From assembly GCF_964340395.1 (NCBI RefSeq), contig NC_135563.1, positions 1,140,001 through 1,204,000 of the forward strand: DNA of 64,000 nucleotides, written 5' to 3'. Positions 1 to 10,509 of the stretch are shown piece after piece (within the stretch, counting starts at the first letter, position 1; each line of letters opens with the position of its first letter). Source of the DNA: Glandiceps talaboti. Its lineage: Eukaryota; Hemichordata; Enteropneusta; Spengelidae. The translations under genes were made by a program, and so were the position numbers. Under the pieces are notes generated by a model. It ran no database searches, was not told the DNA's origin, and worked only from the letters and a program-made list of their open reading frames with translations.

Positions 1-675
1 GTTTATCTGTGTCTAGTGTAAAGAAACAGCATATTAATTACATGCAAATGAAATACATCATTCAAACTTTTGAAATGTTGTGTATTACGAAGCAATAGTA
101 GTACCGTCTACCTCTCGCATATTGTAGTAAAATACACCATTCAAACTACAATGCAATACCGTCCACAATTATTGTGATTTTTTGTCCATTCCGTCTTCAT
201 CCCTATCTTCGGCCCAACTAGTCCAAACTTGCATGATGAGCTAGTATTTTTTTTCTGTGTGTTTTACAGTACACTTGCCTTCAGTTTCTGATCTACGTCC
301 CCAGCTGTCATAACAGCAAACCGTCGCTTTCTCCCTGCTATTATACCGTCTACCTTGTAGTATGTGTATTTTATTCACCTTCTAAATACACTCTGAGGTA
401 ATGTTTATTATTACGAAAATAGTGTTCAACGTGTGAACGGAAGTCTTATCTGTTCAGTCACAGTCAGGGGTCATGTTTTTGTTATGATTGTCTGCGTCTA
501 ATCACTCTTCCCTGGATGCCATTAATTGGATCTCATACACAGAAAATACACTCCCGCCACTGACATTTGATAAATTTGCTACTCTGCTGATACACCGGTC
601 TTCACGCTTTTCCCTGATTGGTCAATAGCCTCATTTGTAACTGTCAGTCGAAATTTAACGCCCAGCCGGAGTACA
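1..675. other. No gene recognised
   Basis: AT-rich sequence with no convincing exon, RNA gene or mobile-element protein. Short open frames have no recognisable motif. Confidence 0.5.
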
Positions 676-706
676 AACATACATACATACATACATACAT
701 ACATAA
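676..706. repeat. (ACAT)n microsatellite
   Basis: About seven uninterrupted ACAT/CATA units. It sits directly upstream of the first copy of a short dispersed motif, just as the TATG tract at 1409 precedes the second copy, so tract and motif probably travel together. Confidence 0.9.
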
Positions 707-714
707 AATATATA

Positions 715-850
715 ATGCTGCTAGGACTGTAGCACAAAGAAATGGATATGGAACTTGTAAGTCAGTCCGTATAAATAGATATAAAATCCGACGTTTCGAA
801 TAAAAATTCTTTTATATCAAGGTATTTATCGGCAAGCTTCAGACATGTTA
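715..850 (+). repeat. Dispersed motif copy 1, Penelope-like block
   Basis: Shares with 1446-1560 the order microsatellite, AAGAAATG, CAGTCCGTATA, a TAAATCCGACGTTTCGAATAAA-like block and an AAGG end. CCGACGTTTCGAA reads on the other strand as TTCGAAACGTCGG, which resembles the CGAAACGTC core found in terminal repeats of Penelope-like elements that carry hammerhead ribozymes. No Penelope reverse transcriptase is visible, so the family call is inference. Confidence 0.4.
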
Positions 851-1408
851 GGTAAACACATCAACTAACTTTATAGGTCATACACAATTTGTTATGGTTA
901 ATGTATGTACTGAATTGTATTGAAATTGAAGTATGCAGTCGTTAACATTTGGTCCGATGTAGGACACATGCTGTACTTCATTATATTCATGCTGGTATTA
1001 AAGTCAGTATGTTCTAAGTCTATTTATTCGTTTTGTACGATTTTGTGTGTGAACGTGAAGTTACATTGACTGCTGCCCAGAGACTCTAGTCACGATCGAG
1101 TGGTGGCGTTAAATCGTATCATGGACTTACACACGCTATATCGAAGTTATAAACCTCTGTTATAAACTTTGTGAACGGCCAGTTTGATTGTGACTCGGGG
1201 GTAAAGTGAGTATCGAATCAGCTGGTCTCTCATTGGCAACGCTACTACTACTACCGTTTAGGCAACTTTGTATGACGACCTCTGCCTTGGTTGTTGTGTA
1301 CGAGTGGGGAAACTTGACGAACGACGGGTAGTGTGAGTTGACCGGCGTGCACTTTGGCTCGTCTGGTATGGGGACTGTGACTAAGCCAGCTGAGAAAAGC
1401 GAATTGTT
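851..1408. other. No gene recognised
   Basis: No coding or RNA feature seen; unique-looking sequence. Confidence 0.5.
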
Positions 1409-1445
1409 ATGTATGTATGTATGTATGTATGTATGTATGTATGTA
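1409..1445. repeat. (TATG)n microsatellite
   Basis: Nine or so perfect tetranucleotide units preceding the second copy of the dispersed Penelope-like motif. Confidence 0.9.
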
Positions 1446-1560
1446 GAAAAAAGAAATGCATTAGGAACTAATAAACCAGTCCGTATATATAGCTGTTAAA
1501 TCCGACGTTTCGAATAAATATTCTTTTTCAAAGGAAAAATTGGCGAGACACAGAAATGCC
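1446..1560 (+). repeat. Dispersed motif copy 2, Penelope-like block
   Basis: Same orientation and layout as 715-850, with the shared AAATCCGACGTTTCGAATAA block. On the minus strand the block reads GAATATTTATTCGAAACGTC. GAATA and TATTC can pair next to the GAAAC box, but the expected CTGATGA box is not intact. Confidence 0.4.
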
Positions 1561-1712
1561 AGGTCAAAACCCGAACATTTCTAAATATAATGGAACAAAA
1601 CCGCGCGTGATATATAATTATAAACGGTAATATGTGGGATAAGTTCTTAAATTCGCACGCACCAAATAGAACCCAATAGAATACGCCTGAAATTTAAAAA
1701 AATACCCAGTAA

Positions 1713-1885
1713 TTAGATTGGGAAAGACGAGAATAATCTATTAATTCCAAGGGGTTCCAGCGTTCCAAAACGGAAAATGATTTCTCCTTCCTTTAACCTC
1801 AATGCTTTCTCATCACCAGAAACCTTACAAATTCCTGAAATTGACATATTTGATACACTATGATCGATATATGATATATGATATG

Positions 1886-1916
<31 letters not shown>

Positions 1917-2050
1917 TGTATGTATGTATGTATGTATGTATGTATGTATGTATGTATTGAGGTTAAAGGAAGAGGAAATAATTTTCCGTCTCAGTACGCT
2001 GGAACCCCTTGGAATTAATAGATTATTTACATCATTTCCTGTCTAACCAA
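1713..2050. repeat. Foldback: ~90-bp inverted arms around (TATG)n
   Basis: The left arm (1713-1806) and right arm (1955-2050) are inverted copies at roughly 80% identity. They share a core of AATAATCTATTAATTCCAAG followed by GGGTTCCAGCGT, and both end in CTTTAACCTCAAT. The spacer holds a pure TATG tract at about 1888-1956. The layout suggests two head-to-head copies of a short element or a foldback element that carries a microsatellite. Confidence 0.7.
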
Positions 2051-2939
2051 GGTCATGAGGCAATTGAATAACATGAATAAAGACAACATCAAAAAGTTCT
2101 ATCAAGTTCTTGTTTATAATTATTTCAGTATCTTGAATCAACAATTAATATCTAATTATAATACAGAGAGACATATATTTAACTCGATCGAATCGCGCTC
2201 TCCGTTATGCCAGAACAATTACCTCTCGCAGCAAGATATGGAACGGTATTTGGCAAATAACATACTTGTACGTCACCTGCGACTATGAATTCATTTTTGA
2301 ATGTCTAAAAGTGCAGTTTCATTTTAAAATAAAATCACTTCCGCGTTATACTGTTGAGCGTAGTATCATGCACCTCTCTGATAACTGCAATGCGGTTGTT
2401 TACATGTCAGCCTTAACTTTATCGTCCAATCAGAGTGCGCGTTTGCTCAGTAGTATGACGTAATGTTTACTTTTTGCATATCACTCAGCGATATATTCAA
2501 ACTTATAACCATCAGCTGAAAAATGAGTGCGTCTTTGTTTTGCGTACTGTAAAAAATGTACATAAATGTTCGTGATATGCTTTGTTGTTGTAGTTAAGCA
2601 AAAATTACACCCTCTGTGGTGGTAATTTTCATATCCTTCATAAATTTAGGAATTCATGTTTACGATCGCGTGACGACCGTGCGTTCGCCGTCACTGGACT
2701 TTCACGGTTGTGTGTGGAATTTTTGACTATTTCCCTGTGACATGAAAAGTACAGTTCAAAGACTTGTTACAATGTATACAACGGTGATATTTTGTTCGAT
2801 TGACCACAAATTTGGCATTGGGAATGCTGGTTATAGCTCGATCTATAGTTGTCTGCTAGATTTGTTTACAAGGGGACGTGCAGTGATCACGTGATACAAC
2901 AAGCAAAAATACGGCTGTTGGTGAAAAATACGCCTGTGT
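2051..2939. other. Flank or 5' region of the LINE; no gene
   Basis: No coding exon recognised. The stretch 2220-2276 resembles 15773-15826 (CTCTCGCAGCAAG, then CAAATAACATACT), a short dispersed repeat. A CCAAT box at about 2429 precedes GC-containing sequence, possibly an older LINE promoter unit. Confidence 0.4.
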
Positions 2940-3030
2940 ATCTGCAGGGCTCTCGACCAATCAGAATGCGAGATTGGTGACATGTGACGTATAAATAGAA
3001 TATATGGGCACTGCGCTGTGGAGTGTACCG
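2940..3030 (+). promoter_or_regulatory. Promoter-like CCAAT/TATA block before the LINE ORFs
   Basis: A CCAAT box (GACCAATCAG, about 2957) is followed by a reverse CCAAT (GATTGGTGA) and then GACGTATAAATAG with a good TATA box near 2991. The first LINE start codon lies about 320 bp downstream. A 5' UTR promoter fits the autonomous layout, but no start site can be proved. Confidence 0.35.
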
Positions 3031-3346
3031 ATTGAATAGTGCCTCCAACGGTTGTAGAATTTACTTCTCTGGCTTGTCGCATGATCGCGAGCTCAAATGA
3101 TTCGAATCTTGGCGAATGTCCATGAAAGCACAGTACTGGAATTTGAAAATTCAACCTCCACGAGCTCAGCATTTGCTCAATTTGCTCAATTTGCTCATTT
3201 GCTAAAAAAGAAGGGGTAGGACACTTTGGTGTTCTTTTTCGTAGTATGCGTGAAACCAAATGCTATCACTGGGTGCTCATGGGTGACGCACGTACGTCAG
3301 TAGCTCTCCGCAAACCCTACCATTCTTCAACTTCATACAAAACTAT

Positions 3347-4294
3347 TTGATAGCAATCATGAAATGCAATGACTGTGGTATCAGGAGGAAAGTAAAGCTC
3401 TGCCAGGGAGACCTGATGCTTTGTCCTGAATGCGATAAACTACGCTTTGGAAAAGAGTCTCCGCGAGCCTTGTCAACAACTAGTAACAACATGGCGGATT
3501 GCGCACCTGGAGAGGTTTCTCAACAAGTGGCAAAACCATTGATGGAAGCTGAGTCAAGTGAGTTAGCCAAAGTTCTCAATGCAATCTTAGAAATGAAAGA
3601 CGACATCAAACGGCTTGCAGATTCTCAGAGTGACATTGTAAAAGCAATGGATTTTATAAATCTTCAATTTGAAACCATGAGAAAACGAATGGAAAATATG
3701 CAAGAATCTCATGACACCTTGATGCAAGACAATGATCGGTTACATAAGCGAGTTGCAATTCTCGAAACAGAATTGCACTCACTTGACCAATACAATCGAA
3801 GAATCAACCTAGAAATAGCCGGCGTACCGGAATCTGATGGTAGTGAAAACACTGATGCCATTACTCTTGACATCCTTCAGAAGATTCATCCCGACATAAC
3901 TGCCAATGATGTGGATATTTCACATAGAATTGGTACAAAACAGAACCCCGTTCAACCAGCTGGAAACCAACACCCGCAACAAAGAAATTTACGATCGCGA
4001 CCAATAATCGTCAGATTCACTACACGCAAGGCAAGAAATGCTGTATATGAGAACAGACGAAAACTGCACGGCGTTTCTACAAGAAATTTCGGTTACCAAC
4101 AGGACGGCAATATCTTCATCAATGAAAATCTATGTCAAACGCAACGTCAGCTTCTTCGTAAAGCTAACGATGCAAGAAAGTCAGCAAAGTTCAGCTACTT
4201 ATGGACCTATAACGGTACCATATACGTAAGGAAAAACAAAGATGCTAGATCTATCATTATAAATAATGAAAGTGACCTTAGAAAGATTCATTAA
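3347..4294 (+). CDS. LINE ORF1 protein (RNA-binding, coiled coil)
   Basis: A 315-residue protein. Residues 7-10 and 26-29 form two CxxC pairs (CNDC and CPEC), consistent with a small zinc-binding knuckle. Residues about 70-150 are rich in heptad-like charged and hydrophobic residues, a probable coiled coil. This is followed by NRRINLEIAGVPES and RPIIVRFTTRKARNAV, as in the RRM-like domain of L1/CR1-type ORF1 proteins. The basic C-terminal part contains IFINENLCQTQRQLLRKA. By family knowledge it would coat the element RNA as a multimer and act as a chaperone in the retrotransposition particle. A second Met at residue 5 is an alternative start. No stop or frameshift is visible. Confidence 0.85.
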   Translation: MIAIMKCNDCGIRRKVKLCQGDLMLCPECDKLRFGKESPRALSTTSNNMADCAPGEVSQQVAKPLMEAESSELAKVLNAILEMKDDIKRLADSQSDIVKAMDFINLQFETMRKRMENMQESHDTLMQDNDRLHKRVAILETELHSLDQYNRRINLEIAGVPESDGSENTDAITLDILQKIHPDITANDVDISHRIGTKQNPVQPAGNQHPQQRNLRSRPIIVRFTTRKARNAVYENRRKLHGVSTRNFGYQQDGNIFINENLCQTQRQLLRKANDARKSAKFSYLWTYNGTIYVRKNKDARSIIINNESDLRKIH

Positions 4295-4341
4295 CTTTAC
4301 CAGTCTGTATTCTTGTAACATTATCTCATGTCGATTTCTAA

Positions 4342-7299
4342 ATGGTCGATGACACATGTGAATATTTATTTGATGTAAGAAATTCAGCCTTGACACCACA
4401 AAACTTTAATGTTAACTTTAATAGTGAAGACAATGTTTCATTTTCAGTATCTCATATTAATGTAAGGTCTTTGAACAAAAACTTTGATAGTCTAAGACTT
4501 TTCTATGAAGACGTCATACAAACGAACTTTAGTATTATTGGCATTTCAGAAGTATGGAATATCTCAAATATAAATTTATTTTCATTGAAAGGGTATTCAT
4601 TTGAAGTCAATTGCCGTGTGGGAACCAGGGGTGGAGGTGTTGGAGCATATATCTCTTCGTCTATAAAGTATAAAGTTTTACAAGCTGAGGTTGTTCATGC
4701 TGAGACACTTTGGTTGGAGACATGTATTGAGAACCAGAAAGTCGTCATAGGTATAATCTATAGGCGCCCAAACACAAACTTAACAGAGTTTCAAACCAAT
4801 TTAATTGAAGTGTTAAACACTTTCAAACTAGACAAATCACAGTGTATTATAATGGGTGATTTTAATATTGACTTAAATAACCCAAATATGAATTCAGAAA
4901 TGTTTCTAGGCAGCATGAATTGCTTATGTTTACACCAACTCATAACCTCGCCAACCAGAGTGACCAGCACATCTAGCACGTTAATAGATCATGTTTATAC
5001 AAATATATGTTCCAACACAATCCAAAGTGGTACTATTATGACAGATGTTTCAGATCACTTTCCGGTATTTGCTATATTTGAGAACTTACTTTCCAAAGAT
5101 ACTACGAGTAATTGTAAACATATATCCTACAGATGTTACAGTAAGTACGATGTAGAATTATTTCGTAGACATCTCACCGGAATAAACTGGGACGATGTAT
5201 ATAATTGTTCAGATGTAAACTCTGCATACGACAAATTTAGTTCAATTTTCATTGCAGCCTGTGATAAGCACGCGCCAAATATTTCAAGAAATACTAAAAG
5301 GCCAAGGACTAATAAACCTTGGATCACACGAGCTATCAAGAAATCAATTAATAGAAAACATGAATTGTACGTTAATGTTATCAAATCAAATTTCAAACCT
5401 TGTATTGTCAGTAAATATAAGAACTATAGAAATGTTTTAACTTCTATCCTCAGGGATGCAAAAAAGATGTACTATGGTAATTTATTTTTTAAGAACAAAG
5501 GTAACATGAAGAAAACTTGGAATGTAATTAATGATGTTCTCGGTAAGAGGAATGGTAATGCCAAGGATAATCTACCTGACAAACTCATAATTGCTTCAGA
5601 CGGAAACCAATGTGAATACACCTCTCCACAGGATATTGTATCAGGTTTCAATGATTTCTTTGTGAATATAGGCCCACGACTTGCTAGTAATATGTCACGC
5701 GACAATTTTAGAGATTATTTAACAGAACCAATCCAAAATTCTTTTTATCTTTACCCCACGACCCAGTATGAAGTTCGGGAACTTTTGCGAACGCTGGATA
5801 TCAGTAAATCTTGCGGTTACGATAATATCCCGGCTAAACTTTTATCGGATGCATCCGACACTATATCCAAACCTCTGGAATATATTTTTAATCTTTCTTT
5901 TTCTTCTGGGGAGGTTCCAAATTCCCTAAAAATCGCAAAAGTGAAACCAATATATAAAAAAGGGCCAGAACAAAGCCCGGACAATTATAGGCCAATTTCT
6001 ATTCTTCCCCTTTTGAATAAAATATTAGAAAAATTAGTTGATAATCGCCTTAGATCATTTCTAAATCGCAACAAAATTTTATATGATCATCAATATGGCT
6101 TCCGCCAAAAGTATAGTACAAAATTGTCTGTCGTTAACATAGTAAATTATCTCCTAAAGCAATTAGACGAAGGTAGAATTACTCTTGGCATTTTCATTGA
6201 TTTCTCTAAAGCTTTTGACACTATCAACCATCGTATATTATTGTCTAAACTCGAGCATTATGGCATCAGAGGTATACCCCTGATGTGGTTCCAGGACTAC
6301 TTTTGTAATCGCCAACAGTATGTTAGCTCTGACGATGTCAACTCGATATGCTTGCCTATTTCATGTGGAGTTCCACAGGGATCAGTTTTGGGTCCTACAC
6401 TATTCTTACTTTACATTAATGATCTTCCACTCTCTTCCTCATTCTTTGACTTCAGACTGTTTGCAGATGATTCCAACCTTTTTCACACATTCCCTCAATA
6501 CCTCAACAATATTGACCTTTCATCAGTGAACACCGAGTTTGAAAAAGTGATAGATTGGTGTACTGCAAATAAACTAAGTATTAATGAGAAAAAGACAAAA
6601 TTCATGTTTATTAGAGGCCGTAGAAAAGAAATGAATATTAGTGGAACCATGTGCATTAATGGTAACGTTATCGAGCAAGTTGATTCTGCATCTTTTGTTG
6701 GCATCGTCTTTGATAACCATCTTTTATGGAATATGCACATTGACGCTGTCAATAAGACTATTAGGAAAAAAATAGGAATCATTTATAAACTTAGGGACTT
6801 TGTACCCAAAAATATACTTATTTTACTATATAAAACTTTCGTCCAACCACATATAACGTACGGTATTGAAGTCTGGGGAAGCACTTTTTCCTCCTATTTG
6901 AATTGTATTTTACTAGCTCAAAAAATGGCTGTGCGAGCAATCACACATAGCCAGTCCATGACACATTCTTCACCACTTTTCAACACTCTAGAAATTCTTG
7001 ATGTACATAAACTGCACAGGTTTTTGGTCAGTACCTTTGTTTATGATTTGCTGCACAATAACTTACCACACTCTGTTGATGAATACTGCAATGTGTTAAA
7101 CTATGAGTACAATACACGACAAAAAGAACAAAATAATTTATGCGTACCTACTGTGAAAACATTCTATGGTAAACAGTCAATGACATACACAGGTGCAGTT
7201 ACATGGAATTCAATACAACACAGCACAAGAAATGAACCACGAAGGCAGCGATTCAAGTCATCACTATGTAAAGATTTACTAAAAGAGTATGTAATATAA
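4342..7299 (+). CDS. LINE ORF2: endonuclease-reverse transcriptase
   Basis: A 985-residue polyprotein that nicks the target and reverse transcribes the element RNA there. The N-terminal third is an APE-type endonuclease with N40 in HINVRSL, E70 in IIGISEVW, GDFN at 172-175 and SDHFP at 237-241. The RT begins near residue 534 (KPIYKKGPEQSPDNYRPIS). Palm motif A is IDFSKAFD with D620, GVPQGSVLGP is at 676-685, and the catalytic box is FADD at 707-710. A thumb/C-terminal part follows (PHITYGIEVWG). No RNase H or zinc-finger tail is seen. It starts 47 nt after ORF1 stops, so it needs reinitiation or a similar route. All catalytic residues I can place are present. Confidence 0.93.
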   Translation: MVDDTCEYLFDVRNSALTPQNFNVNFNSEDNVSFSVSHINVRSLNKNFDSLRLFYEDVIQTNFSIIGISEVWNISNINLFSLKGYSFEVNCRVGTRGGGVGAYISSSIKYKVLQAEVVHAETLWLETCIENQKVVIGIIYRRPNTNLTEFQTNLIEVLNTFKLDKSQCIIMGDFNIDLNNPNMNSEMFLGSMNCLCLHQLITSPTRVTSTSSTLIDHVYTNICSNTIQSGTIMTDVSDHFPVFAIFENLLSKDTTSNCKHISYRCYSKYDVELFRRHLTGINWDDVYNCSDVNSAYDKFSSIFIAACDKHAPNISRNTKRPRTNKPWITRAIKKSINRKHELYVNVIKSNFKPCIVSKYKNYRNVLTSILRDAKKMYYGNLFFKNKGNMKKTWNVINDVLGKRNGNAKDNLPDKLIIASDGNQCEYTSPQDIVSGFNDFFVNIGPRLASNMSRDNFRDYLTEPIQNSFYLYPTTQYEVRELLRTLDISKSCGYDNIPAKLLSDASDTISKPLEYIFNLSFSSGEVPNSLKIAKVKPIYKKGPEQSPDNYRPISILPLLNKILEKLVDNRLRSFLNRNKILYDHQYGFRQKYSTKLSVVNIVNYLLKQLDEGRITLGIFIDFSKAFDTINHRILLSKLEHYGIRGIPLMWFQDYFCNRQQYVSSDDVNSICLPISCGVPQGSVLGPTLFLLYINDLPLSSSFFDFRLFADDSNLFHTFPQYLNNIDLSSVNTEFEKVIDWCTANKLSINEKKTKFMFIRGRRKEMNISGTMCINGNVIEQVDSASFVGIVFDNHLLWNMHIDAVNKTIRKKIGIIYKLRDFVPKNILILLYKTFVQPHITYGIEVWGSTFSSYLNCILLAQKMAVRAITHSQSMTHSSPLFNTLEILDVHKLHRFLVSTFVYDLLHNNLPHSVDEYCNVLNYEYNTRQKEQNNLCVPTVKTFYGKQSMTYTGAVTWNSIQHSTRNEPRRQRFKSSLCKDLLKEYVI

Positions 7300-7453
7300 C
7301 ATTGTACAGTTCTAATGTAATATATGACTTCTTTTCATTATGGCACTCATATACTAGTATATAGGGGGGGGGGTGAGGGGAGGGGGTTAAGGGTAGAGCT
7401 ACTTTTTGTATATTTATTTGCACTCTAAACTTGTACCATTATTTACTTTGGCC

Positions 7454-7493
7454 AGGGGTCAGACACGATTAGCATAGCTATTTTCTGACTCCT
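7454..7493 (+). promoter_or_regulatory. 3' UTR hairpin of the LINE
   Basis: AGGGGTCAGA (7454-7463) pairs with TCTGACTCCT (7484-7493) over 10 bp with one G-U pair and a 20-nt loop. A stem-loop near the 3' end followed by a short simple-repeat tail is how several LINE clades mark their RNA for their own RT; here that role is inferred. Confidence 0.55.
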
Positions 7494-7556
7494 GTTATCC
7501 GATCTAGTTTGCTTTTCCTGTATTTACGTTTGTATTGTACTTATTTTTGATCGGGT

Positions 7557-7612
7557 AATAAAATATATATCATATCATATCATATCATATCATATCATAT
7601 CAAATCACCCTC
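7557..7612 (+). repeat. LINE 3' end: AATAAA and (CATAT)n tail
   Basis: AATAAA at 7557-7562 leads into about nine CATAT pentamers (7568-7612). Microsatellite tails of this kind replace poly(A) in CR1/L2-like LINEs. Confidence 0.8.
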
Positions 7613-7739
7613 GTTCATGGACACTTTCTGTGTTTGTTTAATCAGTCAAATGATGTTGTTACGTTTTCTCTTTCATTCAAAGGTATATTTTGAAGAGACA
7701 CGGACATGGCAACTACTGTTGAATGATTATTTTTACATA

Positions 7740-8210
7740 ATTTTATGAAAATAATATAGACCGGAATCAACTGTGTGTTCGATCCTACCACAACTCTTCG
7801 GCACCAAATATTGATTAAAGTAAAATATTATCAATTTAGTACATATGTTAATCATAACAAAGCAGATATGTCCTATAAAATGTATTGATATAGCTTACAG
7901 TTTTAATGAAAAATTTGCATAATTAATGATTTTAGGTAACTAGGCTGTATCTTAAAAATGCAAGCTTCAAATTTCATATAATATGGTACATATATCAACC
8001 ATAATAATACGCACCTGTCCTATGAATTTTGTTGTTACAACTTTTACCTTTAATGAGTATTTTGAATAATGAACGATATTCAGTAATTAAGCAGTATCAT
8101 GCACTCTTCAAATTCCGTACATTTTGGCACAGACATTAACCTCAGAAGGCACACTTGTCCATAAAAAAGCATGTTATCATAGGTTTTTAGTTTAATTTGC
8201 ATAATTAGTG
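7740..8210. repeat. Three degenerate ~150-bp repeat modules
   Basis: A loose module recurs about every 150 bp. It contains TTTGCATAATTA, a GTAACTAGG-like box, CAAATTTCATATAATATGGTA and CACCTGTCCTATGAA. The same module is recognisable at 31868-31975 and inverted at 58540-58650, where it is part of a larger dispersed element. It lies between the LINE tail and the DIRS relic. Confidence 0.55.
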
Positions 8211-10059
8211 ATTCCCTTACGGGAGGTATTCAGTTTAAATCTGGTTTCATTTTGGTTTTCCTCCTCGATGTTGCATCAACCTCACTTGGGTATATGTGGA
8301 CTTCCCATCTTAGTTAGGGATGACCATGATCTTTGTGTGGACTGCAGATCTTGTCGACCTGACCATACATGCGATTTCTGCAGTCGCTGGACCAATCGTC
8401 AGTGGAATATGTTTTCAGTGTGTAGCAAGGCCGATGACGTCACCCTTCAACGTACGTCTATACTAGAGCGAACTTCCTCTGTGGTAAGTACACTTTTAAC
8501 AAAGGTAAATCCACTTTTCATTCCCAGGAAAACCACCTTTATCAAGGTATCCGATAGTATTACCTCTCGTAGGGATCCCGAAGTGCCTGCAGTGCTGTGC
8601 CTCCCTGGTTGAACCCACAAGGGGATCCAAGGACCGTGGAATCCAATCTATCACCTGATAGACGTGATCCAAGCTCCCTCCCTTGGCGTTCTCAGTCCAA
8701 TGATGGACAAGTTCGCCCGATCAATATGATCACTCAGGGAGGAGCGGGACTTTTCCCCACTACAGAGGTCAGGGACGTTACCTTTAGTCATGGTCTAACC
8801 ACTGCTGCGGAAGGTAATACTTTTCATGTAGTAGGTCTACTGTTCGGGGTAGAGTGCCCTCACCCAATCCGTCCATCTCGGGATCGAGACACAGTGATCA
8901 TTTTTGCTCCGCACATAATGACCATCCAGATCGTTTTGGTCATTTAGCTCATGAAGGACGCACATCTCCAAATGCATCGAGGGATGGTTAGGAGATTCAT
9001 GCCTCTGATGATGATTTCAGCGATGTCAAATCCTGTTCTGAAATTTCAGTTGGGGCAACCAGCTGCTATCCGTCATCTGCCGCTGTTCATAATTAGGTTG
9101 CCTACAGAGATTTTCGTGAATCTACGAGCAGTTTCCTGACTGTAAACAGCCAGATCCAACCAAACCACTCGATTCACGAATGTTTCAGTCACTTGGTGAA
9201 GAGCTGCGAGCTTCCTCTTACTCAGCCACATCTCTTCCTTGGGCCGATTCAATCTCGTCTTGACAAGTACAAATCGAGAACAAACTAGCAGGTGTGAACG
9301 ACAGGGATTCCCTTCCACTGGGTCGATTTAGATGGTTTAGATCAAAGTCAAAGTCTCACCATGTTCATACGTCTGAACCATGGCTAGGGTATCCCACTTT
9401 GGAGAAGGAAGAGAGGTTAGTCGATGACAACTATACCTCCTTCAAATCCTATGTCATTTCTCGCTCCTTCATGAGGTCCTTGGGGGAATCTTTGTCTAAG
9501 AACATATGCATTCTATCCCATCTGGACTGGTTTATCACCACGGCGATTGAGTTGACCAAGAACGGTCCTCTTTCGGAGACTCAGAACAAACTCCTCGGTC
9601 TTTTTCACTCAGTATCAATGAGCATGACATCTCACAGACTTGTTATGATGTCAATGGACATCGCTCATTTTGTCAGAACGTGATGCCTTCCTTGAGTGAC
9701 TGGCACCAAAGTACACCCCCGAACTAAAACTAGAGGCTAGGGCTAGTAAGTCGAGTAGTTCTAGATTTTTGTTTGGGAGCTGTTTGAGCGAGATGGCTAA
9801 GTAAGTACTGGCTATGGTTGAGAGGGGACTGAAGTATACAACACCCCCTCAGATCCAGGCCACTACTATGCCTCAAGCATCTGCACCTACTCCAACCACA
9901 AGACAGCAACCACAAACTAGTGGAAACAAGCATCAGGGTCAGAGCAAGAAACGCAATCATAAACCCAGACAAAATTGGGGTCAGGCTGCGATCTCTAGGT
10001 GCACTAGTCAGCCAAGTAAGCTGTCCACTTCCTTGACCAGTACACAAGGGTCAGGCTAG
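8208..10059 (+). pseudogene. DIRS gag-like relic
   Basis: Broken frames cover 8208-8612, 8597-8947, 9294-9683 and 9814-10059. The first has a cysteine-rich box, LCVDCRSCRPDHTCDFCSRW, of the C-x2-C...C-x2-C kind seen at the start of DIRS-like gag proteins. The last is rich in P, Q, K and R (for example KKRNHKPRQNWGQ), consistent with a basic nucleic-acid-binding tail. At least three frame shifts separate the pieces. Assignment rests on position before the RT and recombinase plus the cysteine box. The product would have been a capsid-like protein. Confidence 0.5.
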
Positions 10060-10129
10060 GAATTCACCAGCAGTTACCCCTGATTTCCTTCCCGACACGA
10101 TCGTGAACCCCCATTGACGCAGGTGGTCC

Positions 10130-10458
10130 AGGTGGGGGGTCATCTAAGTTTATTCGCAACACAATGGTAATACATTATGTCAGACGAATGGATTTTATCT
10201 ACCGTAAGAGAGGGTTACTGCCTATCTTTCATACGGGATCCCCTCTTTCGGCCGTACCGTTCGTTACCCTGGTTCCAAGACCGTCCAGTCGATGGACTGC
10301 ATTTCTGGAAGCTATCGACTCTGTATTTAGCAGAATTCGATGCCCTGTCATCAGGGCCCGGCTTTTACAGCCACTTTTTTCCTGGTTATGATAAAGTTGG
10401 GGGGGGGGGGGGCATGGTGTCCCATACTAAATCTGTCCACTCTCCTGTCTTTGGGTGA
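10130..10458 (+). pseudogene. DIRS RT N-terminal fragment
   Basis: Two overlapping frames together show the start of a DIRS RT. One reads DEWILSTVREGYCLSF and later PGFYSHFF; the other carries the intervening part with SRWTAFLEAI. In DIRS RTs a WIL..V..GY.L.F box is followed by a PGFYSR-type box and then the palm. Here a run of G at 10400-10412 and stops follow, and the catalytic palm is absent. Confidence 0.6.
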
Positions 10459-10509
10459 GATAAGATCTTATCCAGTATGATCAGGAATTTCCACATTCAG
10501 GGACTGCCT

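Larger units (their letters stand above)
3000..7612 (+). mobile_element. Non-LTR retrotransposon (LINE), two intact ORFs
   Basis: The element has a 5' leader, ORF1, a 47-nt gap, ORF2 with AP-endonuclease and reverse transcriptase, a 3' UTR with a hairpin, AATAAA, and a pentanucleotide (CATAT)n tail. Endonuclease plus RT with a simple-repeat tail and no RNase H places it in the CR1/L2/Jockey group; the exact clade is not resolved. Neither ORF has a stop or frameshift, so the copy may be recent and capable of movement. The 5' limit is uncertain and no target-site duplication was identified. Confidence 0.9.

Noticed and set aside
2843-3259. Minus-strand open frame of 138 codons in the LINE leader
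   Set aside because: No motif, and it runs opposite to the promoter-like block and the LINE ORFs.
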